A stretch of 64,000 nucleotides of DNA from Flavobacterium faecale (GTDB lineage Bacteria; Bacteroidota; Bacteroidia; Flavobacteriales; Flavobacteriaceae). The stretch is taken from positions 930,001-994,000 of the forward strand of contig NZ_CP020918.1 in the NCBI RefSeq assembly GCF_003076455.1, read 5' to 3'. The notes beneath the pieces were generated by a model. The model searched no databases. It saw nothing but the letters and a program-made list of their open reading frames with translations, and had not been told where the DNA came from. Below, in pieces: positions 24,849 through 34,760 of this stretch. The first letter of the stretch is position 1; every line of letters begins with the position of its first letter. The position numbers and the translations under genes are program-made.

Positions 24849-25121
24849 TTATTCGTAATGTCCTTTTAATGAAATGATACTTAATATATCTATGATATTT
24901 TCATCTATTATTTCGTAAATTATCCTATGTTCATTATCGATTCTTCTTGACCAATAACCCGCTAATCCATACTTTAAAGCTTCTGGTTTCCCAATTCCTT
25001 CGTAAGGATTAATTTGAATTGCTTTGATCAATTCTGAAATCTTCTTTATGATTATCTTATTCCCTGATTTTGACCAAAAATCTAAATCCTTTTTGGCTTT
25101 TTTAGAAAATACTACTTCCAT
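24849..25121 (-). CDS. YoeB/Txe-family toxin (intact), inside the suf operon
   Basis: Protein of 90 residues of the RelE/YoeB fold: NPYEGIGKPEALK, GYWSRRIDNEHRIIYEI and ISLKGHYE. E47, R66 and H88 match the catalytic positions of YoeB, a ribosome-dependent mRNA endonuclease. It overlaps its antitoxin gene by 10 nt, and its stop is 14 nt before sufC. It is homologous to the broken toxin at 20475. Confidence 0.88.
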   Translation of the reverse strand: MEVVFSKKAKKDLDFWSKSGNKIIIKKISELIKAIQINPYEGIGKPEALKYGLAGYWSRRIDNEHRIIYEIIDENIIDILSIISLKGHYE

Positions 25122-25318
25122 AAAGCATCTAATTCCTCCATAGTCATTTTTATTCCTTTGCCGTCTCTGACTTCTTTTGCTGCTTCCAAAATCTCTTTTA
25201 CAAACTCAGGATTATATGGTTTATCAATCTTTTCTTCGATTTCAAAACCAAGCGATTTAGCCAACGATTTCAACACTGGATAATCTTTTTTCTTAACATT
25301 TTTTAAAATGAGTTCCAT
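25112..25318 (-). CDS. Antitoxin paired with the YoeB-type toxin
   Basis: Protein of 68 residues: MELILKNVKKKDYPVLKSLAK, then KPYNPEFVKEILEAAKEV and an acidic end MTMEELDALW. It is similar in layout to the antitoxin at 20257. It is first of the pair and overlaps the toxin start, the usual arrangement for antitoxin excess. It lies 39 nt downstream of sufB, apparently on the same transcript. Confidence 0.82.
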   Translation of the reverse strand: MELILKNVKKKDYPVLKSLAKSLGFEIEEKIDKPYNPEFVKEILEAAKEVRDGKGIKMTMEELDALWK

Positions 25319-25357
25319 ACTGATTGTAATTTAAGATGATATTCAAATTTACAAAAA

Positions 25358-26806
25358 TTATCCCACCGAACCTTCCAAAGAAATTTCCAATAATTTTTGT
25401 GCCTCAACAGCAAATTCCATTGGTAATTTATTCAAAACTTCTTTACTAAAACCGTTTACGATTAGAGCAATTGCTTTTTCAGTCGGTATTCCACGTTGGT
25501 TACAATAGAAAACTTGGTCTTCACCAATTTTACTAGTGGTTGCCTCGTGTTCTATTTTGGCTGTTGGATTTTTACTTTCGATATAAGGAAAAGTATGTGC
25601 TCCACAATTATTACCCATCAACAGTGAGTCACATTGTGAAAAGTTACGTGCATTGTCTGCATTTGGCGATATACGTACCAAACCTCTATAACTATTTTGT
25701 GATTTTCCGGCAGAGATACCTTTCGAAATAATGGTGGACTTGGTATTTTTACCCAAGTGCATCATTTTTGTTCCTGTATCTGCTTGTTGGAAATTATTGG
25801 TTACAGCGATCGAATAAAATTCTCCAACTGAATTATCTCCTTTTAAGATAACCGATGGATATTTCCATGTTACTGCCGAACCTGTTTCTACTTGTGTCCA
25901 AGAAATTTTTGCGTTTTTCTCGCAAATTCCTCTTTTCGTTACAAAATTGTAAACCCCACCTTTACCCTCTTTGTTTCCAGGAAACCAGTTTTGAACAGTA
26001 GAATATTTAATTTCAGCATCATCAAGGGCGATCAATTCAACAACTGCTGCGTGCAATTGATTTTCGTCACGACTTGGCGCTGTACAACCTTCTAGGTAAG
26101 ACACATAACTACCAGCATCTGCTACAAGTAATGTTCTTTCAAATTGACCTGTACCGGCTTGGTTAATTCTAAAGTAAGTCGAAAGTTCCATTGGACATCT
26201 CACCCCTTTTGGAATATAACAGAAAGACCCGTCTGAGAAAACAGCCGAGTTCAAGGCAGCATAAAAGTTGTCTTTTTGCGGCACTACAGTTCCCAAATAT
26301 TTACGAACCAATTCTGGATGCTCTTTGATAGCCTCAGAAATACTCATAAAAATGATTCCTTTTTCTCCCAATGTTTTCTTGAATGTCGTTGCAACCGATA
26401 CGGAATCGACAACGATATCCATCGCTACATTGTTCATCATTTTTTGCTCATCGACAGAGATACCCAACTTTTTGTACATTTCCAAAAGTTCTGGATCTAC
26501 ATCGTCAAGTGTTTTGTTAGGATCAATTGTTTTTGGTGCCGAATAATACGAGATCGCTTGAAAATCTGGTTTTGTATAATGAACATTTGCCCATTCTGGC
26601 TCCACCATTTCTTCCCACGCTCTAAATGCTTCGATTCTCCAATCGGTCATCCATTGTGGCTCTTCCTTTTTTAACGAAATAGCACGAACAATGTCTTCAT
26701 TTAAACCAATAGGAAACGTTTCCGATTCCAATTCGGTATAAAATCCATACTCGTATTCTTTGTTTTCTAATTCGACTTTTAAGTCGTCTTCGGTGTATTT
26801 TGACAT
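25358..26806 (-). CDS. sufB: Fe-S cluster assembly protein SufB
   Basis: Protein of 482 residues, main scaffold subunit. Landmarks: [20 protein letters not shown], a beta-helix core with [18 protein letters not shown] (cluster-ligand or persulfide-channel Cys), and [20 protein letters not shown] near the C-terminus. It is second in the operon, 90 nt after the A-type carrier gene. Confidence 0.96.
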   Translation of the reverse strand: MSKYTEDDLKVELENKEYEYGFYTELESETFPIGLNEDIVRAISLKKEEPQWMTDWRIEAFRAWEEMVEPEWANVHYTKPDFQAISYYSAPKTIDPNKTLDDVDPELLEMYKKLGISVDEQKMMNNVAMDIVVDSVSVATTFKKTLGEKGIIFMSISEAIKEHPELVRKYLGTVVPQKDNFYAALNSAVFSDGSFCYIPKGVRCPMELSTYFRINQAGTGQFERTLLVADAGSYVSYLEGCTAPSRDENQLHAAVVELIALDDAEIKYSTVQNWFPGNKEGKGGVYNFVTKRGICEKNAKISWTQVETGSAVTWKYPSVILKGDNSVGEFYSIAVTNNFQQADTGTKMMHLGKNTKSTIISKGISAGKSQNSYRGLVRISPNADNARNFSQCDSLLMGNNCGAHTFPYIESKNPTAKIEHEATTSKIGEDQVFYCNQRGIPTEKAIALIVNGFSKEVLNKLPMEFAVEAQKLLEISLEGSVG

Positions 26807-26896
26807 TTGTATTGTATAGATTTAAAGACTTTGAAAGGTGTAAATCACCACTAGTCTTAAATTATTTTTTTATTCTAAAATTAAAAACAGATTGTT

Positions 26897-27226
26897 CTAC
26901 AAAGAAAATGACTCTCCACAACCACAAGTTCTTGTCGCATTAGGATTATTGAATACAAATCCTTTTCCGTTTAAACCTCCTGAAAACTCCAAAATCGTCC
27001 CTGCCAAATACAAGAATGATTTCTTTTCAACAGCAATCGTGATATCATTATCTACAAATATCTTATCGTCATCTCCTTTTTTGTCATCAAATTTTAAATC
27101 ATATGACAAACCGGAACAGCCACCACTCTTCACGCCTACTCTTACATAGTCTTTGGCAGCATCAAAACCATCGTCTTTCATTAAGTCGACAATTTTCTTT
27201 TTGGCTTCGTCTGAAACTTTTATCAT
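26897..27226 (-). CDS. A-type iron-sulfur carrier (SufA/IscA/HesB family)
   Basis: Protein of 109 residues with the A-type motif: GGCSGLSY with C37 and TCGCGE with C101 and C103, which hold an Fe-S cluster for transfer to apo-proteins. It is the first gene of the suf operon, behind the promoter at 27294-27325. Confidence 0.95.
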   Translation of the reverse strand: MIKVSDEAKKKIVDLMKDDGFDAAKDYVRVGVKSGGCSGLSYDLKFDDKKGDDDKIFVDNDITIAVEKKSFLYLAGTILEFSGGLNGKGFVFNNPNATRTCGCGESFSL

Positions 27227-27293
27227 TTGCTTATTTTTTAAGAACCAACTAGCAACTTTTACACCGCTATATTGATTTTGTCTAAATTAACTG

Positions 27294-27325
27294 CAAAGAT
27301 AGTGTTTAAAAATCTTTTTTAACAA
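27294..27325 (-). promoter_or_regulatory. Promoter of the suf operon
   Basis: The minus strand has TTG (27325-27323), a 21-nt spacer and TATCTTTG (27301-27294), 67 nt upstream of the A-type carrier gene. Nothing else is recognised in the 411-nt gap 27227-27637, apart from the leader of the divergent DUF898 gene. Confidence 0.65.
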
Positions 27326-27637
27326 CTGATAACATTTTTATAACTAATAAGAGAATAGAAATTATTTATCGAAAGCAAAACAAACAAGCTCTTTATTTAT
27401 CGAAAATTAAAAAAGTCTAGCTCTACTATCTTATTAATTAGCAAACAGACAAAAATAGCGAAATCAAAATCTAGATTTTAACAGTCTAAAAAACTAACTA
27501 TCAGTTTATCAACCAAGAAGCCACTACTACTTCTCTTATAATTATTCTGAAATATTATCGCCTTTTGTTTTTATTAACAAACTAAATAGTATATTTTTAT
27601 CGCCGAATATTTTTACTTTAAATTATAACAGTCATCT

Positions 27638-28600
27638 ATGGAAAACTTTTCGTACACGAAACAAAACTACGCCTTACAATTCAATGGTAAGGGTGGCGAT
27701 TTTTTTGGCATTATTATGGTCAATTGGCTTTTGACAATTATCACACTTGGTTTTTATTACCCTTGGGCAAAAGCTAAAAAACTACAGTACCTCTACAAAT
27801 CAACATCTTTAAACGAAGATAGCTTTGCTTTTCATGGTACCGGAAAAGAAATGTTTAAAGGTTTTATTAAAGCAATTGGGTTTTTCGTTATAACGATTAC
27901 AGTAGTATCTGTTGCATTTTACTTTGCAGACATTTTGCACTTAATCCCTTTTACACTTTACCTTATATTAATAGCAGTTTTACCAATTGCCATTCATGGT
28001 TCGTATCGCTATAGAATGTCACGCAGTTCGTGGAGAGGTATCCGATTTGGATATAGAGGTGACCGCAAAGAGTTCACACTTTTATTTTTCAAATGGATTG
28101 GCTTAACCATTATCACTTTAGGATTTTATGGTCCATGGATGGCCATGCACATGAGAAATTATCTTTTAGGAAACGTTCGTTTTGGCGATGCCGAATTTAA
28201 CTATGAAGGTGATGGGGGAGATTATTTCATATTAAACCTTAAAGGGTATTTGCTAACATTAGTCACGCTAGGTATATATATGTTCTGGTGGCAAAAAGAT
28301 TTGTTTGACTATTATGTAGACAATTTGAGCATTCAAAAAGGGAAAGATTCTATCCAATTCAACTCAACAGCTACTGCAGGTGGGTTTTTCAAAATTATCA
28401 TTACAAACTTACTATTGGTGATTTTTACTTTGGGTCTTGGTTATGCTTGGGCAGCAACGAGAACCATGAACTTCATTTTTAATAATATTGAAGCAGAAGG
28501 TGATATTGATTTGAATACCCTAATGCAAACCGAAGAAAATTATAAAGATGCAACTGGCGAAGACGTTAGTGATTTTTTAAATTTAGATACTATTATGTAA
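27638..28600 (+). CDS. DUF898 (YjgN-like) membrane protein
   Basis: Protein of 320 residues with repeated units: a polar start FNGKGGDFFGI, then LLTIITLGFYYPWAKAK; the same pattern recurs at about 145-165 (IITLGFYGPWMAMHMRNYLLG) and 255-280. Six or more membrane helices. The family has unknown function, often beside M48 peptidases as here (3 nt to the next gene), which suggests a joint role at the inner membrane. Confidence 0.9.
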   Translation: MENFSYTKQNYALQFNGKGGDFFGIIMVNWLLTIITLGFYYPWAKAKKLQYLYKSTSLNEDSFAFHGTGKEMFKGFIKAIGFFVITITVVSVAFYFADILHLIPFTLYLILIAVLPIAIHGSYRYRMSRSSWRGIRFGYRGDRKEFTLLFFKWIGLTIITLGFYGPWMAMHMRNYLLGNVRFGDAEFNYEGDGGDYFILNLKGYLLTLVTLGIYMFWWQKDLFDYYVDNLSIQKGKDSIQFNSTATAGGFFKIIITNLLLVIFTLGLGYAWAATRTMNFIFNNIEAEGDIDLNTLMQTEENYKDATGEDVSDFLNLDTIM

Positions 28601-28603
28601 ATC

Positions 28604-29671
28604 ATGAGCAACAAAACAACTGCTGTATTCTATGATGGCAAAACGGCTATTCCTCAACAAATAGCCGTTTTGTTGCATAAAGCACATGCCACAATCGAAT
28701 TCCAGACTATAGATCTTGAAACCATCAAATGGCAAATCAGAGACATTTCTTTTGACAAACGAACTGACAGCTTGTTCTTGGAACACGGAAAAGATACTTT
28801 GCAACAACTTAAAATTGAAGATTCAGTTTTTATTAAAGAACTTCAGTCGTACCGAAAAGACAACGGCCAAATTGGTTGGTACCAAAACCTACTCGATCTA
28901 GGAACCACTTCGCATGTTGTTGTTGCACTTTCGATCCTAGCCATCATTGCCTTGTGTTATGTATATGCGATTCCGTGGGTAGGTGAAAAATCGGTAGTGT
29001 TAATTCCTGAAGAATATGATGACAAATTGGGTAGCTCCGCTTTTCTAGAAAATGAATATTTTGTCTCTGTGGATGCTGCCAAAACCAAAACCTTGAATGA
29101 ATTTGCAGCACAGCTACAACTGCAAAACACCAAAAAACTTAAATTTACCGTAGTAGATTCAGATGAAGTAAACGCTTTTGCATTGCCAGACGGAAACATT
29201 GTTGTCTTTACAGGAATTCTGAAAGAAATGAAGAACTATGACGAGTTAGTGGGTTTACTAGGTCATGAAGCTTCACATGTTAACAACCGACATTCGATGA
29301 AAATGCTTTGTCGATCGCTCTCTGGCTATTTATTTGTATCTATAATTTTGGGAGATGCCAATGGTGTCATGGCGGTTATTGGTGATAACGTCAATAGTTT
29401 ACAATCTCTTTCGTTCTCAAGAGAATTTGAACGTCAAGCAGATGAAGATGGTTTTAAAATTTTGGTCAAAAACAAAATCAATCCACAAGGAATGGCTAAT
29501 TTGTTTCAAAGATTGAAAAAAGATACATCCATCACAATTCCAGAATTTTTGAGTTCGCACCCAGTTACAGACGATCGAATTTCGACCATTACCAAAATGA
29601 TAAAAGACGACTCTTTTTCGTTTACTGAGAATCCAAACCTAAAACGATTATTTGTAGAGCTAAAGCGTTAA
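28604..29671 (+). CDS. M48-family zinc metallopeptidase
   Basis: Protein of 355 residues. The zinc site is HEASH (H221, E222, H225) with third ligand E276 in FERQAD. One membrane helix lies at about 104-127 (VVVALSILAIIALCYVYAI), leaving the C-terminal protease probably on the periplasmic side. It is coupled to the DUF898 gene by a 3-nt gap. Related proteases handle membrane-protein quality control or outer-membrane assembly. Confidence 0.9.
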   Translation: MSNKTTAVFYDGKTAIPQQIAVLLHKAHATIEFQTIDLETIKWQIRDISFDKRTDSLFLEHGKDTLQQLKIEDSVFIKELQSYRKDNGQIGWYQNLLDLGTTSHVVVALSILAIIALCYVYAIPWVGEKSVVLIPEEYDDKLGSSAFLENEYFVSVDAAKTKTLNEFAAQLQLQNTKKLKFTVVDSDEVNAFALPDGNIVVFTGILKEMKNYDELVGLLGHEASHVNNRHSMKMLCRSLSGYLFVSIILGDANGVMAVIGDNVNSLQSLSFSREFERQADEDGFKILVKNKINPQGMANLFQRLKKDTSITIPEFLSSHPVTDDRISTITKMIKDDSFSFTENPNLKRLFVELKR

Positions 29672-29781
29672 TTGTTAAAACACGCTCAAAGTTCACCCTT
29701 ACCAACGGATAATATGTTTGAATTTTCATAAATTGCAATGTCAAAACACTTATTTCTGACTGTTTAAAAAATGAATAATCA

Positions 29782-30639
29782 ATGAAACTATATCCAATAG
29801 AAACCGGAAATTTCAAACTTGATGGTGGCGCTATGTTTGGCGTAGTACCCAAAACAATTTGGAACAAAACCAATCCCGCAGACAACAATAACCTCATCGA
29901 TATAGCAGCGCGCTGTTTATTGATCGAAGATGGTAATCGCCTAATTTTGATTGATACCGGAATGGGCGACAAGCAATCCGATAAATTTTTTGGCTATTAT
30001 TCCCTTTGGGGATCCCATACCATGGACAAATCTTTGGCGAAATATGGTTTTGCAAGAGAAGACATTACCGATGTGTTTTTTACGCACCTACATTTTGATC
30101 ATTCTGGTGGCGCTGTACAATGGAACAAAGATAAAACGGGCTACGAACCTGCTTTTAAAAATGCAAAATTCTGGAGCAACGAAGACCATTGGAAATGGGC
30201 TACTAAACCAAATCCAAGAGAGAAAGCCTCGTTTTTGTCTGAAAATATTTTGCCAATGCAGGAAAGTGGTCAGCTTCATTTTATAAACAAAGCCGACGGA
30301 GATTATGGTTTTGCTAGTGAAATGGACTTTTCGATTTTTTATGCAGACGGTCATACCGACAAACAAATGATCCCGATTATAAGTTACAATGGCAAAACAA
30401 TTTGTTTCATGGCCGACTTACTTCCTACCGCAGGACACATCCCTATCCCGTATGTGATGGGTTATGACACGCGCCCGCTATTGACGATGCCCGAAAAGAC
30501 AAAATTTCTAGAAGAAGCCGCCAACAATAATTACTATTTATTTTTGGAACACGATGCGCACAACGAAATCATTAGGGTGCAGCAAACTGAAAAAGGCGTT
30601 CGACTGAAAGATGTTTTTAAGAGCGAAGATATCTTTTAA
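29782..30639 (+). CDS. MBL-fold metallohydrolase
   Basis: Protein of 285 residues with an intact HLHFDH (H102, H104, D106, H107), later ADGHTDKQM and LEHDAHN supplying more zinc ligands. This is the lactonase/AHL-hydrolase-like branch of the fold (ILIDTGMGDK at 55-64). No signal peptide. It is downstream of the M48 gene by 110 nt. The substrate is unknown. Confidence 0.9.
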   Translation: MKLYPIETGNFKLDGGAMFGVVPKTIWNKTNPADNNNLIDIAARCLLIEDGNRLILIDTGMGDKQSDKFFGYYSLWGSHTMDKSLAKYGFAREDITDVFFTHLHFDHSGGAVQWNKDKTGYEPAFKNAKFWSNEDHWKWATKPNPREKASFLSENILPMQESGQLHFINKADGDYGFASEMDFSIFYADGHTDKQMIPIISYNGKTICFMADLLPTAGHIPIPYVMGYDTRPLLTMPEKTKFLEEAANNNYYLFLEHDAHNEIIRVQQTEKGVRLKDVFKSEDIF

Positions 30640-30862
30640 ACTTTCGATAAAAAAAATTTAACCAACTGCAAAACACCATTCTGAGCCTTGATTTGATAGT
30701 ACTAAAATGAAGTTTGAAAGCCCACTCCTTTCCGATTCAACAGAAAAATGTGCTTTTAGGTGGCATATTTTCAATAAAAAGTACTAACATACTGTTAAGT
30801 CTGTGTATTGTTTAAAATAAATCTGTACTTTCGAATATTATTGTAAAATCTAATTTAACATT

Positions 30863-32488
30863 ATGAATAGTTTCAAACCATTCTATATTTCTGCCTTTGC
30901 CATATTGGTGCTTAGCAGTTGTAGTACTCAAAAATCAGCATTTAACTTCAGCAAGTTTAGTCCAATAACTGCACCTTTAAATGTAACCAAAAAAGCAGCT
31001 TTAAAAGAAGCAGATCTTAAACGTTGGAGCCATCTTGACATTCAAAAAGACACCGTTCCTGGAATGAGTGTTGACAGAGTGTATGCTGAATTGCTAAAAG
31101 GCAAAATGGGCCAAAAAGTAATTGTCGGAATTATAGATTCTGGTGGAGACATCGAACACGAAGACTTGAAAGCCGTTGTGTGGACAAATCCTAAAGAAAT
31201 TCCTGGAAACGGAATTGACGATGACAAAAATGGTTATGTGGATGATATTCACGGTTGGAATTTTCTTGGCGATATTGTCAAAGAAAATTTAGAATACGAA
31301 AGAATTGTAAAGAACAAAAGCATTACAGACGAAGCAACTTACTTGGCTGCCAAAGCTGAAAATGATCAGGAAATAACTGCTGCTTCAAAGAAAAAAGGGC
31401 AGTACGAAGAAATGAGCTCTGTATTGACAGAAGCTGACGCAACTATTGCTGCTACTCTAAATAAAGCAGATTATACGGTTGAAGAAGTAAAAGCAATAAG
31501 TTCAACAGATGACAAAGTAATCAAAGCAAAAGGTTCAATCGAACGTTTTTTCTCTTTTGGTATGCCAATTAGCAAATTAAAAGAAGCCTTGAAAGGTGAA
31601 CTTGACAAAGCAAATGCAACTTTGAGCGGTGACAACATGAAACAAGACTACCGTAAAGTAGTTGGTGACAACCCAAATGATATTAACGATACCAAATACG
31701 GTAACAATAATGTAATGGGACCTGATGTTAAAGAAACCCTTCACGGTACACACGTTGCCGGAATCGTTGCTCAAGTGCGTCACAATGACAAAGGTGGTGA
31801 TGGTGTTGCTAACAACGTAGCAATCATGACTGTTCGCGCCGTGCCAGATGGTGATGAGTATGACAAAGATATCGCATTGGCTATTCGTTATGCTGTGGAC
31901 AACGGTGCCAAAGTAATCAACGGAAGTTTTGGTAAAGCGTTTTCTCCTCAAAAACAATGGGTTTTTGATGCGATTAAATATGCTGCTAGCAAAGACGTAT
32001 TGATCGTTCATGCTGCTGGTAACTCTGCAAAAGACATTGATGTTTTTGACAATTTCCCAAATGACTCTGAAGACAAGAAAACGGAAATAGCAGACAATAT
32101 GATTACTATTGGTGCCTTAAACTTTGAATACGGACCAAAAGTAGTTGCTCGCTTTTCTAACTTCGGAAAATTAAACGTGGATGTATTTGCTCCTGGAGTT
32201 CAAATCTATGCTACTACTCCAGAGAATACGTACCGTTTTCTTCAAGGAACCTCAATGGCGTCTCCAAATGTTGCAGGTGTTGCAGCATTGATTCGTTCTT
32301 ATTTTCCAAAATTAACGGCTTCACAAGTAAAACATATTTTGATGGATTCTGGTGTAGCAGTTACAACAGATATTATCGTAGGCGGAAAACCTAGTGATAT
32401 GCGTCCTTTTGCAGATTTATCAGTTTCTGGTAAAATGGTAAATGCTTACAATGCCTTTTTGATGGCAAGCACAATGTCAAAAAAATAA
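30863..32488 (+). CDS. S8-family subtilisin-like lipoprotein peptidase
   Basis: Protein of 541 residues. Lipoprotein signal with C20 (LVLSSC). Catalytic triad D92 (IIDSGGDIEHED), H294 (HGTHVAG) and S464 (GTSMASP), with oxyanion N387 (AAGNS). A charged insert of about 160 residues (130-290) lies between the Asp and His motifs and is partly helical. It is likely anchored in the outer or inner membrane facing the periplasm or surface. Followed by a strong terminator. Confidence 0.93.
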   Translation: MNSFKPFYISAFAILVLSSCSTQKSAFNFSKFSPITAPLNVTKKAALKEADLKRWSHLDIQKDTVPGMSVDRVYAELLKGKMGQKVIVGIIDSGGDIEHEDLKAVVWTNPKEIPGNGIDDDKNGYVDDIHGWNFLGDIVKENLEYERIVKNKSITDEATYLAAKAENDQEITAASKKKGQYEEMSSVLTEADATIAATLNKADYTVEEVKAISSTDDKVIKAKGSIERFFSFGMPISKLKEALKGELDKANATLSGDNMKQDYRKVVGDNPNDINDTKYGNNNVMGPDVKETLHGTHVAGIVAQVRHNDKGGDGVANNVAIMTVRAVPDGDEYDKDIALAIRYAVDNGAKVINGSFGKAFSPQKQWVFDAIKYAASKDVLIVHAAGNSAKDIDVFDNFPNDSEDKKTEIADNMITIGALNFEYGPKVVARFSNFGKLNVDVFAPGVQIYATTPENTYRFLQGTSMASPNVAGVAALIRSYFPKLTASQVKHILMDSGVAVTTDIIVGGKPSDMRPFADLSVSGKMVNAYNAFLMASTMSKK

Positions 32489-32531
32489 AATTTGTATACT
32501 TAACCCGTACAAATTAAACCTAATACTATCT

Positions 32532-32600
32532 AAACCATTAAGAAACTAAAGACCATTACCTTAAAATGATTCTTAGTTTCTAAATGGTTTATTTTTTTTA
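32532..32600 (+). terminator. Intrinsic terminator after the S8 peptidase gene
   Basis: Long stem: AAACCATT (32532-32539) and AGAAACTAA (32541-32549) pair with TTAGTTTCT (32573-32581) and AATGGTTT (32583-32590), followed by a T-run. Confidence 0.85.
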
Positions 32601-32647
32601 AAACCAAACTGAATTTTAAACTACTCTTTTTATTTAAAGCAAAACCT

Positions 32648-34510
32648 ATGACAAAAAAGATATTCTTACTTGCTATATCAGCATTTTCACTGGGATCGTA
32701 TGCCCAAAATACTCCTTACTGGCAACAGAAAGTAGACTATAAAATGAACGTTTCTATGGATGTTGAAAAATTTCAATACAAAGGAGACCAACAATTAGTC
32801 TATACCAACAACTCGCCAGATACTTTGAAAAAAGTGTACTATCATTTGTTTAATAACGCTTTCCAGCCGGGTAGCGAAATGGACGAACGCCTGCACACGA
32901 TCAAGGATCCTGACGCACGTATGACGGGTAAAGAAAAAAACGGGAAAGAAAACCGTATCAAAAATTTAAAACCGAACGAAATTGGCTTTTTGAACATCAC
33001 CAACTTGAAACAAGATGGTGCAGTGGCAAAAACCAAGGTTACAGGAACAGTTCTCGAGGTGTTTTTGGCAAAACCAATTTTACCACATTCTTCTACAACT
33101 TTAACCTTAGATTTTAACGGACAAGTACCGGTACAAATTCGTCGTTCAGGTCGCAACAATTCTGAAGGAGTTGCTTTGTCTATGTCACAATGGTACCCAA
33201 AATTAGCTGAGTTTGATTTTGAAGGTTGGCATGCAGATCCTTATATCGCGAGAGAGTTTCATGGTGTTTGGGGAGATTTTGACGTAAACATTACCATTGA
33301 CAAAGCCTACACTATTGGAGGATCTGGTTATTTGCAAAACCCGAACGAAATAGGTCACGGCTACCAAGACAAAGGTCTTGAAGTAACGTATCCTAAAAAA
33401 GCAAAAACGCTAACTTGGCATTTTGTTGCACCAATGGTACACGATTTTGCTTGGGCAGCAGATCCCAATTATGCACACGATATCTTGAAAGGTCCAAACA
33501 ATGTTGATATTCACTTTTTATACAAAAACGAACCTGCTACGGTTGAAAAATGGAAACAAGTAGAACCAATGATGGTCAAAGTTATGGAGGGTTACAACAA
33601 AAAAGTAGGTCCGTATCCATACAAACAATACTCGTTTATTCAAGGTGGCGATGGCGGAATGGAGTATGCAATGTGTACTTTGATGCTTGGTAACGGAACT
33701 GTAGATGGTATTTACGGAACTGCAACACACGAATTGGGGCACTCTTGGTTCCAACACATTCTAGCATCCAACGAGTCCAAACATCCTTGGATGGATGAAG
33801 GTTTCACGACTTATATTCAAGATTGGGTTATCAATGATTTGGCTGCCACAAAAGAGAGTAATCCATTTGAAGGCAATTACAAAACATACTACTACCTTGT
33901 AAATTCTGGCAAAGAGCAACCACAAACTACTCATGGTGACCGATATGACGAAAACCGTTCGTACAGTATCGCATCCTATGTAAAAGGAAGTATTTATTTG
34001 TCTCAATTGGGTTACTTGATTGGACAAAACAATTTGGACAAAACCTTAAATCGCTATTTTGAAGATTTCAAATTCAAACACCCTACTCCAAATGACATCA
34101 CAAGAACTGCAGAGCGCGTTTCTGGAGCCGAATTGGATTGGTATTTAACCGATTGGACACAGACCGTAAACACAATCGATTATGGTATAAAAGAAGTTAC
34201 AGAAAAAGATAACAATACCGTTGTCGCTCTAGAACGTATTGGTAGAATGCCAATGCCAATGGATATTTTGGTTGAATACACAGATGGAACCAAAGAAAGT
34301 TTCTATGTTCCTTTGCGAATGATGTATTTCGAAAAAGAAAACCCGACTCCAGAAATTAAAAGAACGATATTGAAAGACTGGCCATGGGCAGCTTCTAATT
34401 ATGAATTTTCAATTTCGAAAAATAAATCGAGCATCAAAAAAATCACCCTTGATCCAAGCGGATTAATGGCAGATGTGAAGCAAAGCAATAATACATACGA
34501 ATCAAAATAA
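32648..34510 (+). CDS. M1-family aminopeptidase-like metallopeptidase, exported
   Basis: Protein of 620 residues with a signal peptide (SYAQ cleavage near 20). Zinc site HELGH (361-365) followed by E384 after 18 residues, the gluzincin pattern. The exopeptidase-type GGMEY motif is at 336-340. The C-terminal part lacks an obvious T9SS sorting domain. Probably periplasmic peptide degradation. Confidence 0.93.
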   Translation: MTKKIFLLAISAFSLGSYAQNTPYWQQKVDYKMNVSMDVEKFQYKGDQQLVYTNNSPDTLKKVYYHLFNNAFQPGSEMDERLHTIKDPDARMTGKEKNGKENRIKNLKPNEIGFLNITNLKQDGAVAKTKVTGTVLEVFLAKPILPHSSTTLTLDFNGQVPVQIRRSGRNNSEGVALSMSQWYPKLAEFDFEGWHADPYIAREFHGVWGDFDVNITIDKAYTIGGSGYLQNPNEIGHGYQDKGLEVTYPKKAKTLTWHFVAPMVHDFAWAADPNYAHDILKGPNNVDIHFLYKNEPATVEKWKQVEPMMVKVMEGYNKKVGPYPYKQYSFIQGGDGGMEYAMCTLMLGNGTVDGIYGTATHELGHSWFQHILASNESKHPWMDEGFTTYIQDWVINDLAATKESNPFEGNYKTYYYLVNSGKEQPQTTHGDRYDENRSYSIASYVKGSIYLSQLGYLIGQNNLDKTLNRYFEDFKFKHPTPNDITRTAERVSGAELDWYLTDWTQTVNTIDYGIKEVTEKDNNTVVALERIGRMPMPMDILVEYTDGTKESFYVPLRMMYFEKENPTPEIKRTILKDWPWAASNYEFSISKNKSSIKKITLDPSGLMADVKQSNNTYESK

Positions 34511-34519
34511 TATTTTTAT

Positions 34520-34564
34520 CAATGACGACAGGTTTTCCAAGTTTATTGAAAGCCTGTCTCATTG
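34520..34564 (+). terminator. Stem-loop after the M1 peptidase gene
   Basis: CAATGA and GACAGG (34520-34532) pair with CCTGTC and TCATTG (34553-34564). An A-run, not a T-run, follows, so it may stabilise the 3' end rather than end transcription. Confidence 0.45.
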
Positions 34565-34760
34565 AAAAAAACCAAATCCAGAACAGTTTACCTCTTTCTA
34601 TTTAATTCTGGAAATAGCATTGTCCAAAAATGTAAACAGCAATACTCTGGATAAAAAGCTACAATTACAACCATTCATTTTTATCCTTTCAAAATAGTCT
34701 TCAAAAAAAAATTTCGCTTTCATAAAAGTTGTTTCTTTATGAGATCAAAGCAAATTTTTT

